Shown piece by piece: positions 1 through 5,041 of a stretch of DNA of 5,096 bases. The notes beneath the pieces are model-generated. The model was not told where the DNA came from. It searched no databases and saw only the letters and a program-made list of their open reading frames with translations. The stretch's first letter is position 1; each line of letters opens with the position of its first letter. Source of the DNA: DATGMS01 sp040905145. GTDB taxonomy: Bacteria; Bacteroidota; Bacteroidia; Cytophagales; Cyclobacteriaceae. The translations under genes were made by a program, and so were the position numbers. The stretch is taken from positions 1-5,096 of the forward strand of contig JBBDSC010000152.1 of the NCBI GenBank assembly GCA_040905145.1. Reading direction: 5' to 3'.

Positions 1-219
1 CCGTTGACCTTTAAACAAATTAGGATTCTTGCTACCTAGATGGGTAACCCTAAAGGTGAATAAAGTTAAAAATTAAATCTTATAAAAACCTAATAATCAA
101 TTAACTAATATTAAACTAGAGAAAGAAATGAATCTATGTTCAAATCCGGCATACCTTAACGCAGGGCGTAAGCTTTAATTACCGTTATTAAGCTTTTTGG
201 ATTAGTCTTTCGCCCCTTC
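1..219. other. Gene-free AT-rich left flank of the IS
   Basis: No convincing coding region is seen on either strand. The longest thing with a start and a plausible upstream purine run is a 16-codon reading frame at 128-178, too short to support. The stretch holds a small hairpin at 170-195, a GGGT-A-ACCC palindrome at 42-50, and a motif CAGGGCGTAAG at 162-172 that recurs in inverted form inside the IS left end (352-361). I read it as host intergenic DNA left of the insertion. An alternative is that part of it (from about 155) belongs to the element, because CTTAACGCAGGGC at 155-167 resembles CTTAATACAGGGC at 1536-1548. Confidence 0.6.
170..198 (+). terminator. Possible weak intrinsic terminator in the left flank
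   Basis: AAGCTTTAAT (170-179) pairs with ATTAAGCTT (187-195) as nine base pairs with one bulged T and a seven-base loop. The 3' arm runs into T194-T198. The stem is AT-rich apart from two G-C pairs, so it may be only a chance palindrome around two AAGCTT sites. If real, it would end a transcript coming from a gene to the left of the window. Confidence 0.25.
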
Positions 220-263
220 CTTTAGATTTACAAAATGTTAATTTTCTAATATTAATATTATAG

Positions 264-484
264 TTATCAACAATGAGGGGGGTCTGGGGGGAGACTGATA
301 ATTTGTGGATTACTGTTGATAAAGTTAAATTAGGAACCAGAACGGGGTGAACTTACGCCCTTTCTAGGATATCAAGGCCTACGCCCTGTATCAGTCCCCG
401 TTCTAAGTTCCGGTTGCCTTAAGAACCAGTTAGAATTGTAGGTTAGCAGACCTTCTAAAGGTTTTAGTTTCGGCAACCTTTTTA
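264..484 (+). ncRNA. Candidate IS110 bridge RNA
   Basis: Three structured modules lie in series. Module 1: TTATCAACA (264-272) pairs perfectly with TGTTGATAA (314-322) and encloses a GTCT-GGGGGG-AGAC hairpin (282-295). Module 2: GGAAC (333-337) plus AGAACGGGG (339-347) pair with CCCCGTTCT (396-404) plus GTTCC (407-411), enclosing a 48-nt loop that holds a small TAGG/CCTA hairpin (365-381) between two guide-like strands. Module 3: GGTTGCC (412-418) pairs with GGCAACC (472-478), with an inner AACC/GGTT stem (424-427 with 460-463) and an AGGT/ACCT hairpin (440-453), followed by T479-T483, a plausible 3' end. IS621 bridge RNA has the same order: 5' stem-loop, target-binding loop, donor-binding loop. 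Guide strands in modules 2 and 3 match the flanks and left end. Transcription was not shown, the 5' end is a guess, and no promoter with the group consensus is seen inside the left end. In this family the promoter can form across the joined ends of the excised circle. Confidence 0.6.
479..484 (+). terminator. T-run after the last left-end stem
   Basis: The GGTTGCC/GGCAACC stem (412-418 with 472-478) is followed directly by TTTTTA. This would be a reasonable intrinsic stop for the candidate bridge RNA, 22 bases before the transposase start. The stem encloses a 53-nt structured loop, longer than usual for a terminator, so efficiency is uncertain. Read-through would be needed for transposase expression from the same promoter. 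Confidence 0.4.
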
Positions 485-505
485 TTAACTATTAAACGTA
501 AAACC

Positions 506-1501
506 ATGAAATTTCCAGCATTTATCGGCATTGACGTGAGTAAATCCACCATCGATGTCTATTTGAGAAACGCCGGCTACCACAAGGTGTTCTCCAATGA
601 TTTGGAAGGCTTCAAAGCCATGGTTGAATGGCTTATGGAAATTTTGGGAAAAGTGAGCCATGATGAGATCCTGTTCGGATTCGAGCACACAGGACTTTAC
701 AGCGAGCTTTTAATGGTTTTCCTGAACAGCCACAATTTCCCGTTTACGGTAATCCCCGGTTTGGAGCTGAAAAAGTCGCTGGGGATCAGAGGCGGCAAAT
801 CAGACAAAGCTGACTCAAAGGATATCGCTGAATATATCTATGAGAAAAGGGAGAAGATCAAACTATTCAAAATGCCTTCCAAAAACCTGGAATTGATAAG
901 AAAGCTTGCTTCTTACAGAGAACGCCTGGTGAAAGAAAGAGCCGCATACAAAACCAGGCTTGGTGAATACCAAAAGATCTTTGGGAAGGAGGAATTCGAG
1001 GTTTATGTCAATTCCCATAAAGAGGTCATCGACTGTATGGACAAACAGATCAAAAAAACAGAGGCTGAAACGGAACGCCTGATCAGGGAAGACCGGGAAT
1101 TGTCCAGACAATATCATCTAATCCAGACAATAAAGGGTATCGGTCCCCAGACTGCCGCAATGATGATTGTATTGACAAAAGGTTTTACCTCCTTTCAAAA
1201 TTGGAGAAAGTTTGCCAGTTATGCAGGAATCGCCCCTTTTCCCAACCAGTCCGGAACTTTCGTTGGAAGAACGAAGACCAGTAATCTGGCAAATAAACGT
1301 ATAAAATCACTTTTGACCATGTGTGCAGGAGTGGCCATACAGTACAATACCGAGATGAAACTCTATTATGAAAAAAGAATCAGTGAAGGTAAGAACAAAA
1401 TGAGCACAATGAATATTATCAGGAACAAACTCATCTCAAGGATCTTCTCGGTTATAGAACGGGATTCCCCCTATGTCGATGTCTTGAAATATGCTGCCTA
1501 A
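506..1501 (+). CDS. IS110 family transposase (RNA-guided DEDD/serine recombinase)
   Basis: This 331-aa protein carries both IS110 domains. The N-terminal RuvC-like DEDD domain shows D10 in FIGIDVSKSTIDV, E60 in FGFEHTGLY, and D100 and D103 in KSDKADSKDIAEY, so all four acidic residues are present. A charged helical segment (about 128-200) probably forms the coiled-coil linker. The C-terminal Tnp_20 (IS116/IS110/IS902) domain (about 203-320) starts with the helix-hairpin-helix-like IKGIGPQTAAMM (209-220) and contains NQSG (247-250), where S249 fits the family's catalytic serine. Length is usual for the family and no frameshift is seen, so it looks active. In IS621 the homologous protein pairs target and donor DNA with a bridge RNA and exchanges strands at a two-base core. 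The ATG at 506 is the first start in frame; no clear Shine-Dalgarno precedes it, which is common in Bacteroidota. It is convergent with pdxH. Confidence 0.95.
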   Translation: MKFPAFIGIDVSKSTIDVYLRNAGYHKVFSNDLEGFKAMVEWLMEILGKVSHDEILFGFEHTGLYSELLMVFLNSHNFPFTVIPGLELKKSLGIRGGKSDKADSKDIAEYIYEKREKIKLFKMPSKNLELIRKLASYRERLVKERAAYKTRLGEYQKIFGKEEFEVYVNSHKEVIDCMDKQIKKTEAETERLIREDRELSRQYHLIQTIKGIGPQTAAMMIVLTKGFTSFQNWRKFASYAGIAPFPNQSGTFVGRTKTSNLANKRIKSLLTMCAGVAIQYNTEMKLYYEKRISEGKNKMSTMNIIRNKLISRIFSVIERDSPYVDVLKYAA

Positions 1502-1542
1502 AAATTAAAAATTGTACTATTCCACTTGCTTTAATCTTAATA

Positions 1543-1558
1543 CAGGGCTATTTTTTTT
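1543..1558 (+). other. Right arm of the interrupted target hairpin, with T-run
   Basis: CAGGGC (1543-1548) is followed by TA and then T1551-T1558. On the model used here this is host DNA just right of the IS. Joined to the left flank it restores GCCC (212-215) facing GGGC (1545-1548) across a loop, then a T8 tract, resembling an intrinsic terminator. The restored stem is only about four pairs at this locus, so the terminator reading is tentative. In its present place it could also catch transposase transcripts. Confidence 0.4.
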
Positions 1559-1581
1559 ATGGTTCCCGGCATCAGTACCCC

Positions 1582-1613
1582 ATCCCAGCCCCCTTGAAGG
1601 GAGGGGGTGGGAT
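1582..1613. repeat. GC-rich intergenic palindrome between convergent genes
   Basis: ATCCCA (1582-1587) pairs with TGGGAT (1608-1613). Further in, CC (1589-1590) pairs with GG (1603-1604) and CCC (1591-1593) with GGG (1599-1601) around a TTGAA loop, with a bulged A1602. It stands out as C/G-rich in an AT-rich spacer and resembles the dispersed 'CCCCCTTGAAGGGGG' type of intergenic palindrome seen in many Bacteroidota genomes (from general knowledge, not searched). It lies between the 3' ends of the transposase and pdxH and could act as a bidirectional transcript end, but neither side has a T-run. A C/G-rich stretch with TCCCC and GGAGGGA at 1660-1676 may be a degenerate second copy. Confidence 0.6.
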
Positions 1614-1698
1614 TTCTGTTACCAGTTGTAATTATTTTTCATTGAAAACCGGATTTATGTCCCCAAAAGGAGGGATTTAAGGGTAGTCAAAGCACCGC

Positions 1699-2334
1699 CT
1701 ATGGGGCCAATCTTTTCTTTGTCCATATTCCGGTTTCTCCTTTTTCGAACGCTATTCTATCATGTAATCTACTGGCACCCCCTTGCCAAAATTCCATGTA
1801 ATACGGAATGACCCGATAACCACCCCAATGTTCAGGCCTTTTTAAAGGCTCCTTTTGAAACCTCATGAACATTTCTTTTTCCCTGTTCACCAAGAAAGAT
1901 CTATTGGGGATAACTTTGCTTTGTGGAGAAGTCCAGGCCCCGACTTGGCTGCCGATAGGCCTTGAGAGAAAATATTCATCTGAGATCTCGGAGGCTACTT
2001 TTTCCACTTCCCCTTCAATTCTCACTTGTCTCTCCAATTCAGGCCAAAAGAAATTTAAGGCTGCAAAAGGATTGTTTTTTAGTTCCTTCCCCTTCTTACT
2101 TTCATAATTGGTATAAAAAATGAACCCATGGTCCACACCTTTTAATAAAACAATTCTGGAAGAGGGCCTGTTTTGGGTATTAATGGTAGCGACATTCATG
2201 GCATTGACTTCCATTGCCTCAGCTATTAAAGCTTCATTTAACCAAATATGGAACTGATCGATAGGGGACTCTGCCAGCTCTTCCAGTTCAAATGATTTTA
2301 AAATATATTCTTTTCGGATATCAGCTAAATTCAT
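1699..2334 (-). CDS. pdxH: Pyridoxamine 5'-phosphate oxidase
   Basis: This cytoplasmic, FMN-dependent enzyme oxidises pyridoxamine 5'-phosphate or pyridoxine 5'-phosphate to pyridoxal 5'-phosphate, in the final and salvage steps of vitamin B6 metabolism. The 211-aa protein is full length for the family (E. coli about 218). Seen in order: SSRIVLLK (58-65) and FYTNYESKKGKEL (73-85), the phosphate and FMN contact segments; FFWPELERQVRIEG (95-108); SRPIGSQVGAWTSPQS (124-139); and the C-terminal block EFWQGGASRLHDR (181-193). R189 and H191 correspond to the substrate-binding R197 and H199 of the E. coli enzyme. It ends in the conserved RLAP. The ATG at 2334-2332 puts MNLADIRKEY at the N-terminus, usual for Bacteroidota homologues. 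It is divergent from the YqgE gene and shares a short spacer with it, so joint control is possible. Nothing suggests damage from the nearby IS. Confidence 0.97.
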   Translation of the reverse strand: MNLADIRKEYILKSFELEELAESPIDQFHIWLNEALIAEAMEVNAMNVATINTQNRPSSRIVLLKGVDHGFIFYTNYESKKGKELKNNPFAALNFFWPELERQVRIEGEVEKVASEISDEYFLSRPIGSQVGAWTSPQSKVIPNRSFLVNREKEMFMRFQKEPLKRPEHWGGYRVIPYYMEFWQGGASRLHDRIAFEKGETGIWTKKRLAP

Positions 2335-2357
2335 GTTTTTTCGCCTAATTTTTTAAA

Positions 2358-2372
2358 AATAACATTGTTATT
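2358..2372. promoter_or_regulatory. Perfect palindrome in the divergent pdxH/YqgE spacer, possible operator
   Basis: AATAACA-T-TGTTATT is a perfect seven-base inverted repeat around one central base. It sits 24 bases upstream of the pdxH start and 57 upstream of the preferred YqgE start. Size and symmetry suit a dimeric regulator site, and the position would allow control of both genes. AT-rich DNA yields such palindromes by chance more easily, so this is only a candidate. A second inverted pair, TGCATT (2403-2408) and AATGCA (2416-2421), lies just upstream of the preferred YqgE start. Confidence 0.3.
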
Positions 2373-2428
2373 GCATTTAAAAAATTTTTTGTTTTATATT
2401 AATGCATTCTTTAATAAATGCACTTTTA

Positions 2429-2998
2429 ATGGAATTTAATTCTAAACTACCGCCCAAATCTGGATGTCTGCTCGTATCAGAACCGTTCCTACAGGATGAA
2501 AATTTTGTAAGATCAGTTGTTTTATTGTGCGAAACTAATGAGAATGGGTCATTTGGACTTGTTTTGAACAAGTTATCCATTTTAAAAGTAGGGGATCTTT
2601 TGGATAATTTGGATTTTCTGGATATGGAGGTTTATGTGGGTGGCCCGGTGGAACAAAATACACTGCATTTTATTTATTATGGAGAAGCCCTGCTCAGTGG
2701 GAGCGTTCCATTAGCTGAAAACCTATGGTGGGGAGGTGATTTTGATGAGTTTGTCCAAAAGTATAAAAGCGGTATATTGGATTTGAATAATTTCAGGTTT
2801 TTTATTGGCTATTCGGGATGGTCTGAGGGTCAATTGGATGCAGAACTTACGGCCAATACATGGATAGTTTGCGATAATATTTATTCTAAGAATATTTTTT
2901 ATTCCGCTCCTGATGATTTATGGCGCATCATATTAAAGAATATGGGTGGGGATTTTCAGGTTTTGGCAAATTATCCCATAGACCCAAGATTAAATTAG
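2429..2998 (+). CDS. YqgE/AlgH family protein (UPF0301/DUF179)
   Basis: The 189-aa protein belongs to the widespread YqgE/AlgH family, single-domain cytoplasmic proteins whose biochemical role is unsettled; AlgH was linked to alginate regulation in Pseudomonas. Family blocks are clear: SGCLLVSEPFLQDENFVRSVVLLCE (11-35), the GSFGLVLNK segment (40-48), VYVGGPVEQNTLHFIYY (68-84), and FFIGYSGWSEGQLDAELTANTWIV (124-147). It ends in YPIDPRLN. No signal peptide or membrane span is seen. An earlier in-frame ATG at 2402 would add nine residues. I prefer 2429 because homologues usually begin a few residues before the KxGxLLxSEP block, and the TGCATT/AATGCA repeat would then be untranslated. Neither start has a Shine-Dalgarno. 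The DUF349 gene follows 51 bases downstream in the same direction. Confidence 0.92.
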   Translation: MEFNSKLPPKSGCLLVSEPFLQDENFVRSVVLLCETNENGSFGLVLNKLSILKVGDLLDNLDFLDMEVYVGGPVEQNTLHFIYYGEALLSGSVPLAENLWWGGDFDEFVQKYKSGILDLNNFRFFIGYSGWSEGQLDAELTANTWIVCDNIYSKNIFYSAPDDLWRIILKNMGGDFQVLANYPIDPRLN

Positions 2999-3035
2999 AG
3001 CAATTTTATTACTTTTGCTTAAGCAGTGGTAATTT

Positions 3036-3042
3036 GGAAGGA
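3036..3042 (+). promoter_or_regulatory. Shine-Dalgarno that decides the DUF349 gene start
   Basis: GGAAGGA lies seven bases before the ATG at 3050. It supports that start over the in-frame GTG at 3026, which would place the ribosome site inside the coding region. It is the only strong Shine-Dalgarno in this window. Confidence 0.7.
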
Positions 3043-3049
3043 CTCAATT

Positions 3050-4891
3050 ATGGAGAACGATAAAGAAATGTCAAAAGAAGACAAGGTGACTCAAGAAGTA
3101 GTGGAAAAAGAAACGGCGGTTAACCAAGGAGAGCAGGGAAATGACACCGGTTCAGCAGAGGAAAAGCATGATCATCAAGATCATCATGTGGAGGTTAGCA
3201 ATTTTTCTAAAAAACAGCTTTTGGAAGAGTTAAAGGACCAGTTTGGGAAAAGGGATTATATTAAATCCGATCCCTTGGTGCATGAGCTAAAATCCTTTTA
3301 TGATGAGCTTTTTGAAAAGGAAAAAGAGCAAGCACTTCAAAAGTTCATTAATGAAGGGGGGGGGGTTGATGATTTTCAATATCGTAAAACTGATCAAGAC
3401 AAAGAGTTTTTTAGGACTTTTAATGATTTCAAAGAAAAAAAAGCTTCGACTATAAAGGAACTTGAGCAATCCAAAGACAAAAATTTATTTGCCAAAAATC
3501 AGATTTTAGAAAGGCTTAGGGAATTGGTTGATGGGGAAGAAACTACCGACAGCATCAGTACCATCAAGAAAATTCAGGAAGAGTGGAAAAATATAGGCCC
3601 TGTACCTTCCAACCAAAATAAAAATTTATGGGCTTCTTATAATGCCTTAATGGACCGCTTCTACGATAACAGGAGCATATATTTTGAACTTAAGGAACTT
3701 GACCGAAAAAAGAATCTGGAAAGCAAGCTGGAACTTTGTGCAAAAGCGGAAGCGCTCAGTGAAGTCGAGGATTTAAAAGAGGCCATTAAATCATTGAACG
3801 AACTCCATGAAGATTTTAAATACATAGGACCTGTTCCCAGGGAAGAGCAAGAGAAAGTTTGGCAAAGGTTTAAATCTGCTTCTGATGCGGTGTATTCCAG
3901 GAGAAAAGATTACTACGAAAGCCAAAAGGAAACTTTTAAGCAAAACCAGGATATAAAAGAAGCTTTGATAAAGAAGCTCGAAACATGCCAGGATTTTAAA
4001 GCAGAAAGGATCAAAGATTGGAACACCAAAACCAAAGAGATTTTGGATATTCAAAAGCAATGGGAAGCCATAGGTCCGGTGCCGAGGGAGAATGGAAAAG
4101 AAATCAATCGAACTTTCTGGGGATTATTCAAACATTTTTTTTACAATAAGAACCTTTTCTTTAAAGAATTGGATGATATCCGGCAGGTAAATAAAGAAAA
4201 AGCAGAGTCATTGATTACCGAGGCAGAGGCGGAGATGAACAGTCTGGATTGGCAGAATTCTGCCAATGTCCTGATCAAGTTGCAGCAGGAATGGAAAAAA
4301 TTAGGACCTACGCCTGAAAAGGTGAGGGATGAGCTTTATAAACGTTTTAAAAAAGCTTGTGACACTTTCTTTGAAAACAGACGTCAGGCCAACAAAGAAG
4401 CGTCAAAGGAATTTGATGAAAACCTGGCCATGAAAGAAGCCATATGTGAGAAGATTTTGGGTGAATCAAAGGGAGCGGAGTTGGCTTCGCAACAACTTGA
4501 AGAACTGATAGAAGAATACAATAAGATTGGATTTGTACCCAGGAAGAATATAAAGGAAATTGCGGCTAAATTCAATCAAGCTGTTGAAACCTATGTAGAA
4601 AAACTGGGAGTTGGGGGAGAAGACCAGGAGGACTTCCTTTTCCGTTTGAACCTGAATAAAATCCAGGCAGACCCCAATGGCACCCGGGTGCTGAATAAAA
4701 AGGAGCATGGTATCAGGAAGCAAATTTCGGACCTTGAAAACAACATCACCCTTTGGAAAAATAATCTGGAATTTTTCGCTTCTTCCAGAACAGCAGATAA
4801 GCTAAAAGATCAATTTGATGAAAAAATAGAAAAGGCCGAGAAGGAAGTGGAAAAGTTAAGGAAAAAACTGTCCATCATTCGGGAATTTTAA
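3050..4891 (+). CDS. DUF349 domain-containing protein with five repeats
   Basis: This 613-aa, highly charged, probably cytoplasmic helical protein has an unknown biochemical function. The N-terminal 60 residues are acidic and low-complexity, with a histidine cluster HDHQDHH (40-46), then a helical SKKQLLEELKDQ start. Five DUF349 repeats follow, recognised by W..IGPVP with a downstream aromatic/R motif. The key glycines are at about 183, 260, 342, 419 and 494, giving a period of 75-82 residues. Copies 1, 3 and 4 keep the tryptophan (EEWKNIGPVP, KQWEAIGPVP, QEWKKLGPTP). Copy 2 has F instead (EDFKYIGPVP). Copy 5 (EEYNKIGFVP) lacks both W and the GP proline, so it is degenerate. The C-terminal 90 residues look like a coiled coil (EKIEKAEKEVEKLRKKL). 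A G10 tract at 3356-3365 encodes G103-G105 plus the first base of V106 and could slip. An upstream GTG (3026) is possible but lacks a ribosome site. No terminator hairpin is seen after the stop. Confidence 0.9.
   Translation: MENDKEMSKEDKVTQEVVEKETAVNQGEQGNDTGSAEEKHDHQDHHVEVSNFSKKQLLEELKDQFGKRDYIKSDPLVHELKSFYDELFEKEKEQALQKFINEGGGVDDFQYRKTDQDKEFFRTFNDFKEKKASTIKELEQSKDKNLFAKNQILERLRELVDGEETTDSISTIKKIQEEWKNIGPVPSNQNKNLWASYNALMDRFYDNRSIYFELKELDRKKNLESKLELCAKAEALSEVEDLKEAIKSLNELHEDFKYIGPVPREEQEKVWQRFKSASDAVYSRRKDYYESQKETFKQNQDIKEALIKKLETCQDFKAERIKDWNTKTKEILDIQKQWEAIGPVPRENGKEINRTFWGLFKHFFYNKNLFFKELDDIRQVNKEKAESLITEAEAEMNSLDWQNSANVLIKLQQEWKKLGPTPEKVRDELYKRFKKACDTFFENRRQANKEASKEFDENLAMKEAICEKILGESKGAELASQQLEELIEEYNKIGFVPRKNIKEIAAKFNQAVETYVEKLGVGGEDQEDFLFRLNLNKIQADPNGTRVLNKKEHGIRKQISDLENNITLWKNNLEFFASSRTADKLKDQFDEKIEKAEKEVEKLRKKLSIIREF
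3356..3365 (+). repeat. G10 homopolymer inside the DUF349 gene
   Basis: Ten consecutive G bases encode Gly-Gly-Gly and the first base of Val in the linker before the first DUF349 repeat. Eleven Gs would give GGT-TGA, an immediate stop. Nine Gs would run to a TAA at 3453-3455. Either length change would leave only about 105-135 residues. Confidence 0.9.
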
Positions 4892-4944
4892 ACTTCTCAT
4901 ATTTAGGTGAATAGTTTTATCCCTTTAAATTTTTGTCCGAATTG

Positions 4945-4976
4945 TTTGGGGGAAATTAACTATAAATCTATATTTG
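4945..4976 (+). promoter_or_regulatory. Bacteroidota-type promoter for the tRNA gene
   Basis: TTTG at 4945-4948 (-33 element) is followed after 20 bases by TATATTTG at 4969-4976, an exact match to the TAnnTTTG -7 consensus of the Bacteroidota primary sigma factor. Initiation would fall near 4983, giving a leader of about 58 bases before the tRNA at 5042. It lies 54 bases after the DUF349 stop codon and has no other gene to serve in the window. Confidence 0.8.
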
Positions 4977-5041
4977 CACTCGCAATAGGGAAGACACCAG
5001 ACATAGTCAATGCTGCTTCCGATATATTGACAAAATGATAG

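Larger units (their letters stand above)
220..1537 (+). mobile_element. IS110-family insertion sequence, apparently complete
   Basis: The element is recognised by its intact IS110 DEDD transposase, a long structured left end and a short right end, the layout of the IS110 group, where the guide RNA lies upstream of the transposase. IS110 elements have no long terminal inverted repeats and generally leave no classical target duplication, so the ends were placed by matching candidate guide segments to flanking DNA. A CT dinucleotide at 220-221 and again at 1536-1537 is taken as the shared core (IS621 also uses CT). The boundaries are uncertain by one or two bases on this model, because the guide alignment puts the core at 219-220 on the left and 1537-1538 on the right. 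A competing model uses the similar sequences at 155-167 and 1536-1548 as the ends. That an IS110 element is present is near certain; the exact ends are not. Confidence 0.65.

Noticed and set aside
128..178. A 16-codon reading frame (MNLCSNPAYLNAGRKL) with a purine-rich upstream stretch, possibly a leader peptide.
   Set aside because: Too short, no downstream gene it could control, and it overlaps the palindromic flank.
371..382. ATCAAGGCCTAC inside the target loop resembles the enterobacterial REP sequence known as an IS621 target.
   Set aside because: It lies in the small hairpin between the guides, not in a guide strand; probably chance.
371..390. Direct ACGCCCT repeats at 355-361 and 381-387, considered as a CRISPR-like or iteron repeat.
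   Set aside because: Only two copies; better explained as the two guide strands of a palindromic target.
863..1117. Minus-strand open frame within the transposase gene.
   Set aside because: Antisense shadow without recognisable motifs or a ribosome site.
146..1572. CCGGCAT occurs at 146-152 and 1566-1572 and could be read as a direct repeat bounding the element.
   Set aside because: Only seven bases, and no guide strand in the left end matches it.
3026..3049. GTG start giving eight extra residues to the DUF349 protein.
   Set aside because: The ATG at 3050 has a strong Shine-Dalgarno at the right spacing; the extension looks uncharacteristic for the family.
3791..4060. Open frames on the minus strand inside the DUF349 gene (also at 3287-3469 and 4384-4723).
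   Set aside because: They are shadows of a lysine- and glutamate-rich gene, with hydrophobic low-complexity translations and no family features.
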